A DNA stretch of 24,502 bases from the NCBI GenBank assembly GCA_035545255.1, contig DASZYR010000377.1:1-24502 (forward strand). Direction: 5' to 3'. The stretch comes from Dokdonella_A sp035545255 (GTDB taxonomy: Bacteria; Pseudomonadota; Gammaproteobacteria; Xanthomonadales; Rhodanobacteraceae). Both the position numbers and the translations under genes were made by a program. Of this stretch, positions 7,790-15,002 are shown one piece after another. The notes beneath the pieces were generated by a model. It did no database searches. It worked only from the letters and a program-made list of their open reading frames with translations, and had not been told where the DNA came from. The stretch's first letter is position 1. Every line of letters starts with the position of its first letter.

Positions 7790-9046
7790 TCAACCGAAGC
7801 GCGCCGGATCGCAAGGCGCGGCGTCGATCGAAGGCGGCGCGCCGGTCACGATGTCGCGCACGAGAACGCCGGTGATCGCCGACAGGCTGACGCCAAGCAT
7901 GCCATGCCCGGTCGCCATGACGAGATTTTCCAGGCGCGGCGCGCGCCCGATCAGCGGAAGATCATCCGGCGTCATCGGCCGCCATCCGAACCATTCCTCG
8001 ACGACGGCGGGGCCTTCGGGCTCGTGCAGGTATTCCGCCGCCGCGCGCTTCAGCGCATCGAGGCGCGCGCGATTCAGCGAGGCATCGTAGCCGGCGAATT
8101 CCATCGTGCTGCCGAGGCGGTAGCCCGAGCTCCATGCCGTCACGCAGACGCTGCGCTCTTTCAGCACGAGCGGAATGCGCGGCGAGAGAGCCGGCCGCTC
8201 GAACGTGATCGAGTAACCCTTGCCCGGCTGGATCGGCACGCGCAAGCCGAGGCCGCGGGTCAGCGAGGGCGACCACGCGCCGAGCGCGAGCACGATCTCG
8301 CGGCCGGCGAAATCCCCGCGCGAAGTCCGCACGCGCTCGATGCGCGAGCCGGCACGCTCGATCGCTTCGATGCGCGCGCCCTCGACGATCGAGCCGCCGC
8401 GCGCGCGCACGAGCCGAGCGAGCGCGGCGACGTAGCGATCGGGCCTGAGGTGCGCGTCGCCCGGATTGAAATACCCGCGGGCGACGCCGGGCCTCAATGC
8501 CGGCTCCATCGCCTCGATGCGATTTCCGTCGAGCGTCTGGATCGCGATGCCGACTTCCGCCAGCGCGCGCGGCAGCCATTGCGATCGCTCGAACGCGGCT
8601 TCGTCGCGGAACACGTACAGCGTGCCGCGCGATTCGAACTCGCAGTCGATCGATTCCTCGCGGATCAGCGATTCGATCAGCCGGCGCGACTCCAGCAGCA
8701 GCGGCGCCCTCGCCTCCGTCGCAGCGCGGAAATCGCGCCAGTTGCAGCGACGCGCGAATCCGAGCAGCCAGCGCCAGAGCACCGGATCGAAGCGCGGCGC
8801 GATGCGAAGCGGCGCATCGGGCCTGAACAGCGCCTTCAGCGCGTGACCGATCACGCCCGGCATCGCGAGCGGCGGCGCGTGGCTCGGCGTCAGCGTGCCG
8901 CAGTTGCCGTGCGAGCTGCCGCAGCCGACAGTGCCCTGCTCCAGCACCGTGACGCCACGGCCCGCCTGAAGAAGGTCATGCGCGCAGGCGAGACCGATCA
9001 CGCCGCCGCCGAGGATCAGCACATCGTCGTCGCGCACGCTCGCCAT
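7790..9046 (-). CDS. DadA-like FAD-dependent D-amino acid dehydrogenase/oxidase
   Basis: A 418-residue flavoprotein of the DAO family that would oxidise an amino acid, most likely a D-amino acid or a proline-type imino acid, to the keto/imino acid. The FAD-binding GGGVIG is at 13-18 near the N-terminus, with the acidic E36-type residue in VTVLEQG. The segment GNCGTLTPSHAPPLAMPG corresponds to the DadA region that follows the FAD site. GWRPMTPDDLPLIGRAP and ATGHGMLGVSLS near the end are the conserved C-terminal FAD contacts. The start at 9046 gives an N-terminus that fits the family; the longer open frame (to 9172) overlaps the upstream gene. It begins 13 bases after the stop of the N-acyl-D-amino-acid-deacylase-like gene, which strongly suggests joint expression and a D-amino-acid substrate. 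Electrons probably go to the respiratory chain; glycine oxidase or hydroxyproline dehydrogenase activity cannot be excluded. Confidence 0.87.
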   Translation of the reverse strand: MASVRDDDVLILGGGVIGLACAHDLLQAGRGVTVLEQGTVGCGSSHGNCGTLTPSHAPPLAMPGVIGHALKALFRPDAPLRIAPRFDPVLWRWLLGFARRCNWRDFRAATEARAPLLLESRRLIESLIREESIDCEFESRGTLYVFRDEAAFERSQWLPRALAEVGIAIQTLDGNRIEAMEPALRPGVARGYFNPGDAHLRPDRYVAALARLVRARGGSIVEGARIEAIERAGSRIERVRTSRGDFAGREIVLALGAWSPSLTRGLGLRVPIQPGKGYSITFERPALSPRIPLVLKERSVCVTAWSSGYRLGSTMEFAGYDASLNRARLDALKRAAAEYLHEPEGPAVVEEWFGWRPMTPDDLPLIGRAPRLENLVMATGHGMLGVSLSAITGVLVRDIVTGAPPSIDAAPCDPARFG

Positions 9047-9059
9047 CGCGGGCCGGTCG

Positions 9060-10763
9060 TCAATTCGCGGCGGGCGAATAGCCCGGACCGGTGACGAAAC
9101 GGCCGGGCTTCGCGCCGGTCGGAGCGCCGTCGCGGACGATCTCGACACCGTTGACGACGACAACGTCGACACCGGTCGCGAACCGGCGCGCCTCGTCGTA
9201 GGTCGCGTGGTCGGCGATCGTCGCCGGATCGAATACGACGATGTCGGCGTAGTAGCCGCGCTTGAGATATCCGCGATCGCGCAGCTTGAAGTTGTCGGCA
9301 GGCAGGCCCGAGAGGCGGCGCACGGCGCTTTCGAGCGTATCGACGCGCTCGTCGCGCACGTAGCGGCCGAGAAAGCGCGCGAAGTTGCCGTAGGCGCGCG
9401 GGTGCGGCTGCGACTTCAGAAACACGCCTTCGGGAACGTACGAGCCCTCGTCCGATCCGAGCGCGACCCACGGCTTCGAGAGGCCGAGCCGGACGTTGTC
9501 CTCGCTCATCAGGAAGAACGCCGTGCCGACGCGCGAATGATCCTCGACGACAAGATCGATCGCCGTCTCTTCCGGCGATTTTCCGCGCAGCTTCGCGACT
9601 TCGGCGAGCGTCTTGCCGGTCAGCGGCTTCAGGTCCTCGGTGCGAAAGCCGATGAGGAGGATGTTCGACGCATCGCCGCTCGCGTAGCAGATGTTCTCCC
9701 AGTCCTTGCCCGGCGCGCGCATTTCACGGATCAGACGCGCCCGTACCTGCGGATCCCGAAGGCGCGCGATCCACGCGTCGACGCCTCCTTCCTGCACTGC
9801 CGGCGGCATGCACGCATCGAGGCCCGTCGCGCCGGCGGTATAGGCATACATGTTCGCGCTGACCGAAACGCCTCGCGCGCGGGCTTTCTCGATGCGCGAA
9901 AGCGCCTCTGCCATCTTCGGCCAGTTGTCGCGGCCGGCGGCCTTGAGATGGTAGATCTCGCCGTGGATGCCGGCGTCGCTCGCGATCGCGATCAGCTCGT
10001 CGACGCCTTCGAGCAGGCGATCGCCCTCGCTGCGCAAGTGCGATATGTAGGCGCCGCCGAAAGGCGCGGCTGCCTTCGCAAGAGCGGTCAGCTCCGCCGT
10101 GTCGGCTGCACTGCCGGGAAAGTAGATCAGCGCCGAGCCGACGCCGAGCGCGCCTTCCTGCATGGCCGTCCGCACGAGCGCCTGCATCTTTTCGATCTCG
10201 TCCGGCGTCGCCTTGCGGTTCGCGTTGCCGATGACGTGCTCGCGCACGGTGCTCGCCCCGACGAAGCTCGCGACGTTCGGCGCGATGCCGCGCTTCTCGA
10301 GATAGCGCATGAACTCGCCGAGCGATGACCACTCGATGTCGTACTTGATGTCGCCCTGCTGGGCGACGAATTCCTTCTTCATCGCCTCGTTGAGCGGACC
10401 GTACGAGAATCCTTCGCCGAAGATCTCGAGCGTCACGCCCTGGACGCTGTCGGAAACGCCGCGGCCATCCGCGATCAGCGAATCGGGCGCCCACGACAGC
10501 ACGTTGACGAAGCCCGGCGCGACGGCCCTACCGTGCGCGTCGACGACGCGCGCCGATCGAGCATCGCCGAGCTCGCCGATTGCGACGATCCGGTCGCCGC
10601 GCACGCCGATGTCGGCGCGGAACGGAGCGCCTCCGGAGCCGTCATAGACCGTTCCGCCGCGGATCACGAGATCAAGCGGGCCGGTCGTCGACAGCGGCGC
10701 AGACGCGCAGCCCGCGAGCGCAAGCGCGGCGAGCACGACCGCCCGCCGTAGGTGGCTTCGCAT
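9060..10763 (-). CDS. Lipoprotein of the N-acyl-D-amino-acid deacylase family with altered metal site
   Basis: A 567-residue amidohydrolase-superfamily protein. Residues 1-19 form a lipoprotein signal with lipobox LALAGC (C19), so it should be membrane-anchored, probably in the periplasm. The family removes acyl groups from N-acyl-D-amino acids. The fold is supported by DLVIRGGTVYDGSG at the N-terminus, SHLRSEG (H242), IYHLKAAG (H272), LGSDEG (D438) and the C-terminal DIVVFDPATI. The canonical metal-binding HxH that should follow APGF is absent: the sequence reads NVLSWAPDSL (87-96). The usual bridging Cys position appears as TLEIFGEG. This looks like a distinct subfamily with one or no metal at the first site. 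The start at 10763 is set by the signal peptide and an AAAGGGGG stretch upstream; longer frames overlap the divergent promoter region. First gene of the minus-strand operon with the DadA-like gene. Confidence 0.88.
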   Translation of the reverse strand: MRSHLRRAVVLAALALAGCASAPLSTTGPLDLVIRGGTVYDGSGGAPFRADIGVRGDRIVAIGELGDARSARVVDAHGRAVAPGFVNVLSWAPDSLIADGRGVSDSVQGVTLEIFGEGFSYGPLNEAMKKEFVAQQGDIKYDIEWSSLGEFMRYLEKRGIAPNVASFVGASTVREHVIGNANRKATPDEIEKMQALVRTAMQEGALGVGSALIYFPGSAADTAELTALAKAAAPFGGAYISHLRSEGDRLLEGVDELIAIASDAGIHGEIYHLKAAGRDNWPKMAEALSRIEKARARGVSVSANMYAYTAGATGLDACMPPAVQEGGVDAWIARLRDPQVRARLIREMRAPGKDWENICYASGDASNILLIGFRTEDLKPLTGKTLAEVAKLRGKSPEETAIDLVVEDHSRVGTAFFLMSEDNVRLGLSKPWVALGSDEGSYVPEGVFLKSQPHPRAYGNFARFLGRYVRDERVDTLESAVRRLSGLPADNFKLRDRGYLKRGYYADIVVFDPATIADHATYDEARRFATGVDVVVVNGVEIVRDGAPTGAKPGRFVTGPGYSPAAN

Positions 10764-10845
10764 CGACGCCCCCTTTCGACCCGAAAACACAAGCCTAACC
10801 GATCCGTCCGCGCCGGCGGCTGGCATCAAATCTGCATCCTCAAGA

Positions 10846-10860
10846 CCAGACTTCATCTGG
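10846..10860 (+). repeat. Small hairpin at the ribosome-binding site of the 104-residue protein gene
   Basis: CCAGA (10846-10850) and TCTGG (10856-10860) can pair around CTTCA, immediately before the GGGGA-like ribosome-binding stretch of the ATG at 10870. The hairpin could lower translation initiation, but the stem is only five bases. Confidence 0.25.
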
Positions 10861-10869
10861 GGAATCGGC

Positions 10870-11184
10870 ATGAAACCGTCGACCAACGAACTGCTGCTGG
10901 CTTTGCGCTCGCCCTCTTCGGGCTGGCTTGCCGCGCTGATCTGCGCGCTCGACGAGGCAACGCAGGATCCGGCGTTCACCGATCACCAGCGCGATCTCGT
11001 GCGCGGCCTGCTCGATGCCGGCATCGTTCCGCGGCAGGTTGCCGTCGCGGCGAATGCGCGTCTGGAGAGCTTCGAGGAAACCGTCAAGGATCTCCAGACG
11101 TATCTTCTGGAGGAACAGCCGGTTCCCGTTGCGGCACCCGTCGCCGCGCGTCCAAAACTGACAGTTTGCGGCGGCACGGGCTGA
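10870..11184 (+). CDS. Small hypothetical protein, helical
   Basis: A 104-residue protein I do not recognise. It lacks a signal peptide or clear membrane segment, although residues 17-29 (SGWLAALICALDE) are moderately hydrophobic. Residues about 1-80 look helical (DHQRDLVRGLLDAG, then ESFEETVKDLQTYLLEE), followed by a Pro/Ala/Val-rich tail. The ATG at 10870 has GGGGA 8-10 bases upstream. It diverges from the amidohydrolase gene across about 105 bases, so the two could share a control region, and it precedes the NlpC/P60 gene by some 65 bases on the same strand. Coding is supported by the start context and by composition unlike the arginine-rich shadow frames around it. Confidence 0.6.
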   Translation: MKPSTNELLLALRSPSSGWLAALICALDEATQDPAFTDHQRDLVRGLLDAGIVPRQVAVAANARLESFEETVKDLQTYLLEEQPVPVAAPVAARPKLTVCGGTG

Positions 11185-11248
11185 CCCCCTGCCTCCCGGC
11201 CGGCGGTCGCCGTTGACATCGGCGCCGCTTCTCGGCCAGCGTAACGCG

Positions 11249-11743
11249 GTGTCGTCGCTCCGCCGCATCCACTTCCTCTCGATTCCGCTGCTCGCCGCGC
11301 TCGCGGCCTGCACCAGCCATCCGCGCCGCGCCGAACCGCCGATCACCCCCGGAACGCCGCGCGCCGATGCGGCAAACGCGGTGCTGTTCCGCGCGATCGC
11401 GCTGGTCGGCGTCCCGTACCGCTACGGCGGAAACACTCCGAATGGCGGCTTCGATTGCAGCGGCCTCGTCGGCTATGTCTTCCAGGACGCCGCCGGCATC
11501 GCGCTGCCGCGCACGTCGTCCGCGATGAGCGACCTCCACGCACGCAAGATCGACCGCGACGATCTCAGGGCCGGCGATCTCGTCTTCTTCGCCGAGGGAC
11601 GGCGCGTCAGCCACGTCGGAATCTACGTCGGCGAATCGCGCTTCGTGCACGCGCCGAACACGGGCGGCACCGTGCGGCTCGACCGGCTCGACGGGGCGTG
11701 GTGGAACACGCACTTCGTCTACGGCAGGCGCGTGATCGAATAG
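11249..11743 (+). CDS. NlpC/P60 family lipoprotein, cell-wall peptidase
   Basis: A 164-residue cysteine peptidase of the NlpC/P60 family, which cuts peptide cross-bridges or stem peptides of peptidoglycan, typically the D-Glu to diaminopimelate bond. The signal peptide ends in the lipobox LAAC (C21), so it should be lipid-anchored facing the periplasm. Catalytic residues are visible: C70 in GGFDCSG, H122 in SHVGIYVG and H134 in FVHAPN, preceded by the family-typical VGVPYRYGG and followed by GDLVFF between them. The start is uncertain: GTG at 11249 gives a normal lipoprotein signal, while TTG at 11213 adds 12 residues; neither has a strong ribosome-binding site. It is convergent with slyD. 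It is a housekeeping-type hydrolase, but it could release D-residue peptides for the neighbouring genes. Confidence 0.88.
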   Translation: MSSLRRIHFLSIPLLAALAACTSHPRRAEPPITPGTPRADAANAVLFRAIALVGVPYRYGGNTPNGGFDCSGLVGYVFQDAAGIALPRTSSAMSDLHARKIDRDDLRAGDLVFFAEGRRVSHVGIYVGESRFVHAPNTGGTVRLDRLDGAWWNTHFVYGRRVIE

Positions 11744-11803
11744 GGCGGGCGTTGGCCCGCCGACAGGATCTCGCGATCGAAAGGCGGTGGGCCGAGGCCC
11801 ACC
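11744..11803. terminator. Two successive GC-rich hairpins between convergent genes
   Basis: GGCGGGC (11744-11750) pairs with GCCCGCC (11755-11761) around GTTG, directly after the NlpC/P60 stop. GGTGGGC (11786-11792) pairs with GCCCACC (11797-11803) around CGAG, 22 bases before the slyD stop. Both are perfect 7-base stems with tetraloops, in opposite flanks of the gap between convergent genes. They look like a REP-type repeat pair acting as a two-way transcription end. No T-run follows. Confidence 0.55.
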
Positions 11804-11824
11804 CTGTTCGGTGGATGGAAGCAG

Positions 11825-12316
11825 CTAGTGCTCGTGACCGTGTCCGTCGGCACCGTGCGCGTGGCCGTGCGCGAGCTCTTCGGGCGTCGCGTCGCGCACG
11901 TCGACGATCTCGACGTCGAACGTCAGCGTCTTGCCGGCGAGCGGGTGGTTGAGATCGACGTCGACGACGCTGGATCCGATCTTCTGCACGGTCACCTGAC
12001 GCTGGCCGCCGCCCTGCACGCTCAATACCGTGACCATGCCGGGACGAAGATGCTCGGGATCGCGAAAGTACTTCTTCGGCACGCGCTGCGTGAAATCCGC
12101 CCGGCGCTCGCCGTAGGCTTCGGCCGGCTCGACCGCGACGTCGAAGCGCTCGCCGCTCTCGCGCCCGTCGAGTGCCTTCTCGAGGCCGGGAATCAGGCCG
12201 CCGCGCCCGACCAGAAATGCGATCGGCTCGTCGCGATCGCGCGAGGATTCGACCTTGCCGGTCTCGTCGCTGACGGTGTAGTGGAACGTCACGACCTTGT
12301 TCGCTTCGACTTTCAT
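11825..12316 (-). CDS. slyD: FKBP-type peptidyl-prolyl isomerase SlyD
   Basis: A 163-residue cytoplasmic prolyl isomerase and chaperone that also binds metals and supports nickel-enzyme maturation in enterobacteria. The FKBP domain (about 1-70 and 125-146) carries the order seen in SlyD: MKVEANKVVTFHYTV, LIPGLEKALDG, FDVAVEPAEAYGERR. The chaperone IF insert lies between (QRVPKKYF to VDVDLNHPLAGKTL). The C-terminus EELAHGHAH continues into a His/Gly/Asp metal-binding tail with six or seven histidines, shorter than that of E. coli SlyD. The ATG at 12316 has GGAG upstream and a -10-like TGCTAGGCTCG at 12339-12349. It is transcribed alone. Confidence 0.95.
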   Translation of the reverse strand: MKVEANKVVTFHYTVSDETGKVESSRDRDEPIAFLVGRGGLIPGLEKALDGRESGERFDVAVEPAEAYGERRADFTQRVPKKYFRDPEHLRPGMVTVLSVQGGGQRQVTVQKIGSSVVDVDLNHPLAGKTLTFDVEIVDVRDATPEELAHGHAHGADGHGHEH

Positions 12317-12338
12317 CGATGGCTCCGCAAAGAGCGCG

Positions 12339-12349
12339 CGAGCCTAGCA
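12339..12349 (-). promoter_or_regulatory. -10-like element before slyD
   Basis: On the minus strand the string reads TGCTAGGCTCG, an extended -10-like box about 23 bases before the slyD start. It matches similar strings before the bactofilin, orn and sbcB genes. No good -35 box is visible at the expected distance. Confidence 0.4.
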
Positions 12350-12431
12350 GGTTGTCGGGAAACGCACATCCCGCGCAATTTCCGGCCGAACGATCCGGGC
12401 GCGGCTTGCGTACGTTACCCGTGCGCCGGCG

Positions 12432-13655
12432 TCATCGCGAAGAGCCCGCGCCGAATGAAGCGCCGCGCGCTTCGGGCCCGAGCGCCGTGACGATCGCAAG
12501 GAAGACCGCGACGCAGGCGATGAATACCGACATCACGAGCGCGTAGTCGTTGTCGCGCGCGATCGCGAGGTGCGTCAGCAACGGCGCGGTCACCGATGCG
12601 AGCAGGTTTCCGCCCTGATAGGCGAATCCCGGCAACGTCCCGCGCACGGCATCCGGCGAAAGCTCGTTGAGGTGCACCGGCACGACACCCCACGCCCCCT
12701 GCACCATGACCTGCAAGAGGAAGACGCCGATGCCGAGCAGGACGACCGAGCCGCCGTACGCCCAGAGCGGGACCATCGGAAGCGCGAGCAGCGCGGCGAC
12801 GACGATCGCTTTCCGCCGCCCGACCTTTTCCGACCACGCGCCGAAGAAAAGCCCGCCGACGATCGCGCCGAGATTCAACACCACGGTCAGGATGCCGGTC
12901 GTGCGCGTGTCGAAATGCATCTGCTGCTTCAGGAACGTCGGATAGAGATCCTGCGAGCCGTGACTGAACATGTTGAACGCCATCATCAGCACGACGAGAT
13001 ATGCGAAGAGCGGCCAGCGGCCGCGCATCGTTTCGCGCAGCGGAGCGTGCGAGACGCTCCTCTGCTTCCAGACCGGTGATTCGGGCACGTGCCGGCGGAT
13101 GAACAGCACGAGCAGCGCCGGCAGGATGCCGAGCGCGAACATGCCGCGCCAGCCGATGTGATTGAACAGCGCGATGTAGAAGAGTCCGCCGATGAGATAT
13201 CCCGCCGCGTAACCTTCCTGCAGCAGGCCCGACACGGCGCCGCGCGCTTTCGGCGGGATCGACTCCATCGCGAGCGATGCGCCGATGCCCCATTCGCCGC
13301 CCATCGCGATGCCGAACAGCGCGCGCACGACGAGCAGCACCGCGAGCGAAGGCGCGAGCGCCGACGCGGCTTCGAGAACGGCGAAGAGGACGATGTCCAC
13401 CATCAGCACCGGCCGGCGTCCGTAGCGATCGGCGAGACGACCGAAGAGGAAAGCGCCGAGCGGCCGCATCGCGAGCGTCAGCGTCAGCGAGAACGCGACC
13501 TCGGGAATGCCGACCTCGAAATCGCGCGCGACTTCCGGGATGACGAATACGAGCAGGAAATAATCGAACGCATCGAGCGTCCAGCCGAGGAAGCTCGCGA
13601 GAACGACCTTGCGTTGCGCGGCATCGAGCTCTCGCAGCACGGAGAAGAAGGCCAT
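12432..13655 (-). CDS. MFS transporter, SHS/lactate-sialate-like
   Basis: A 407-residue inner-membrane carrier of the major facilitator superfamily with about 12 hydrophobic segments. The conserved cytoplasmic motif A (GRLADRYGRR) is at 72-81 between segments 2 and 3, and a second copy (GAWSEKVGRRKA) follows segment 8, as expected from the internal duplication. The N-terminus (SFLGWTLDAFDYFLLVFVIP) is typical of the sialate:H+ symporter (SHS) and lactate-type group, so a monocarboxylate or small organic acid is the best substrate guess, for example a keto acid. The ATG at 13655 is preceded by GGAA; the longer open frame upstream runs through the promoter region. It is divergent from the dipeptidase-like gene and has a long inverted repeat in its leader. 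Confidence 0.88.
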   Translation of the reverse strand: MAFFSVLRELDAAQRKVVLASFLGWTLDAFDYFLLVFVIPEVARDFEVGIPEVAFSLTLTLAMRPLGAFLFGRLADRYGRRPVLMVDIVLFAVLEAASALAPSLAVLLVVRALFGIAMGGEWGIGASLAMESIPPKARGAVSGLLQEGYAAGYLIGGLFYIALFNHIGWRGMFALGILPALLVLFIRRHVPESPVWKQRSVSHAPLRETMRGRWPLFAYLVVLMMAFNMFSHGSQDLYPTFLKQQMHFDTRTTGILTVVLNLGAIVGGLFFGAWSEKVGRRKAIVVAALLALPMVPLWAYGGSVVLLGIGVFLLQVMVQGAWGVVPVHLNELSPDAVRGTLPGFAYQGGNLLASVTAPLLTHLAIARDNDYALVMSVFIACVAVFLAIVTALGPEARGASFGAGSSR

Positions 13656-13681
13656 GACGGTTCCGCGTTCGAAGTGACGAG

Positions 13682-13720
13682 GCGATCGCCGCGACGTGCG
13701 GCAGCAGTCGCGGCGATCGC
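13682..13720. promoter_or_regulatory. Perfect 14-base inverted repeat in the MFS leader
   Basis: GCGATCGCCGCGAC (13682-13695) and GTCGCGGCGATCGC (13707-13720) are exact reverse complements around an 11-base loop. The element lies between a -10-like box (13724-13729, minus strand TATGCT) and the MFS start at 13655, so it would be in the untranslated leader of that mRNA. Read on either strand it is a strong hairpin; as DNA it could be an operator. No T-run follows, so a simple terminator is unlikely. Confidence 0.6.
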
Positions 13721-13721
13721 G

Positions 13722-13730
13722 CGAGCATAA
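13722..13730 (-). promoter_or_regulatory. -10-like element before the MFS transporter
   Basis: On the minus strand this reads TTATGCTCG, with a good TATGCT hexamer (13724-13729). Transcription would start near 13717, inside the inverted repeat at 13682-13720, leaving a leader of about 60 bases. No -35 match is evident. Confidence 0.35.
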
Positions 13731-13759
13731 GTCGTCCGCGGCTTTCCCGCATCCGCGGC

Positions 13760-13787
13760 TTGTGCGGCCTCTCTCTGCCGGCCACAA
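13760..13787. promoter_or_regulatory. Dyad and promoter-like boxes before the dipeptidase-like gene
   Basis: TTGTGCGGCC (13760-13769) and GGCCACAA (13780-13787) form an inverted repeat with one unpaired base. The same bases give TTGTGC, 17 bases, then CACAAT, a weak -35/-10-like spacing pointing to the gene that starts at 13820. It may be an operator overlapping a promoter. Confidence 0.3.
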
Positions 13788-13819
13788 TCGCCGATCGCTT
13801 CGTCACGACCGGGATCGCC

Positions 13820-14968
13820 ATGCAGACGACGTCCGTTTCACGCCGCAGCTTCGTGTCGGCGCTCGCCGCGGGCGCGATCGCCTCGGCGCTTCGTCCTTCG
13901 CACGCCGACGCCGCAGCCGGCGCGCAAGCGTCGTGGCCGGGATATTCGAAAGCCACCGTCATCGACGCGCTCGGCGGGCCCGGCAACGCGAACAAGCCCG
14001 GTGCGACGCTCGATGCGGCCGATCTCGCCGACGTGCGCGCATCGGGCATCACCGCGGTCAATCTCACCGTCGGATCCGTCGGAAGCTACGTCAAGGACTA
14101 CGACGCCGCGATCGAAAGCATCGCGCACTGGGACGCCGAGATCGCCGCGCACCCCGACACGCTGATGCGCTTCGACGGCGCGCGCGATTTCGCCGAAGCC
14201 AAGCGCAGCGGACGGCTTGCGATCATCTACGGCTTCCAGGATGCCACGCCGTTCGGCGAGGACCTCGATCGTCTCGACACGTTCCGCGAGCTCGGCGTGC
14301 GCATCGTGCAGCTCACGTACAACCGCCGCAATCTCGTCGGCGACGGCTGCCTCGAGCCCGGCGACGCGGGCCTCAGCCTGTTCGGGCGCGATCTCGTCGA
14401 ACGCATGAACGCGCGCAACGTGCTCGTCGATCTCAGCCACTGCGGACGCCGCACGACCGACGAGGCGATCGCGCTGTCGAAGAAGCCGGTCGCGATCACG
14501 CACACGGGCTGCGCGGCCATTTCCGACCTGCCGCGCAACAAGCCCGATGCGACGCTGCGCCGCCTCGCCGACGCCGGCGGCGTCGCCGGGATCTATCTGA
14601 TGCCGTACCTGCGCACGTCCGGCCAGCCGATGGCAGCCGACGTGGTCGCCCACATCGAGCACGCGCTCGACATCTGCGGCGAGGATCACGTCGGCATCGG
14701 AACGGACGGCGCAATCTCGGCCGTGCAGCTGACCGATGCCTACAAGAAGGCGTTCGCCGACGAGATCGCCGCGCGGCGCAAGCAAGGCGTCTCCGCGCCC
14801 GGCGAAACGACAGCCGTCTATACGTTCGTGCCTGATCTCAACACGCCGCGACGGTTCGAGACGATCGCGACGCTGCTGTCGCGGCGCGGAAAGTCCGATC
14901 GCGTGATCGAGAAGGTGCTCGGCGGAAACTTCCTGCGCCTGTTCGCGCAGACGTGGCCGGCGGCCTGA
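13820..14968 (+). CDS. Tat-exported M19 (renal dipeptidase)-like protein with altered metal site
   Basis: A 382-residue protein of the membrane dipeptidase family M19, whose members cleave dipeptides and accept a D-residue at the C-terminal side. The N-terminus has a twin-arginine signal (SRRSFV, R8-R9, then an Ala-rich core ending near SHADA), so it would be exported folded. Family features kept: VDLSHCG (H207), ITHTGC (H228), GIGTDG (D296), and the central VRIVQLTYNRRN. Family features lost: the metal-binding HxD after VID is replaced (VIDALGGPGN, 48-56), and the bridging Glu of the canonical GIEGG segment reads GFQDA (Q140). Three of five ligands are therefore absent. The ATG at 13820 has GGGA upstream and sets the Tat signal correctly. 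It is divergent from the MFS carrier and 34 bases before a methyltransferase gene. Confidence 0.86.
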   Translation: MQTTSVSRRSFVSALAAGAIASALRPSHADAAAGAQASWPGYSKATVIDALGGPGNANKPGATLDAADLADVRASGITAVNLTVGSVGSYVKDYDAAIESIAHWDAEIAAHPDTLMRFDGARDFAEAKRSGRLAIIYGFQDATPFGEDLDRLDTFRELGVRIVQLTYNRRNLVGDGCLEPGDAGLSLFGRDLVERMNARNVLVDLSHCGRRTTDEAIALSKKPVAITHTGCAAISDLPRNKPDATLRRLADAGGVAGIYLMPYLRTSGQPMAADVVAHIEHALDICGEDHVGIGTDGAISAVQLTDAYKKAFADEIAARRKQGVSAPGETTAVYTFVPDLNTPRRFETIATLLSRRGKSDRVIEKVLGGNFLRLFAQTWPAA

Positions 14969-15002
14969 GCCGGAACGCGCCGACGACCGGGATCGCGCCC
15001 GG

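Noticed and set aside
5829..8090. 753-codon plus-strand frame opposite the CocE-like gene
   Set aside because: The minus strand carries signal peptide, catalytic triad and ribosome-binding site; the plus frame shows only Arg/Val/Glu-rich mirror sequence.
7904..10328. Long plus-strand frames opposite the DadA-like and deacylase-like genes (396 and 373 codons)
   Set aside because: Both are antisense shadows without family features.
12415..14067. 550-codon minus-strand frame over the MFS gene
   Set aside because: A different frame from the one giving the 12-segment carrier; Arg/Ala-rich without hydrophobic segments.
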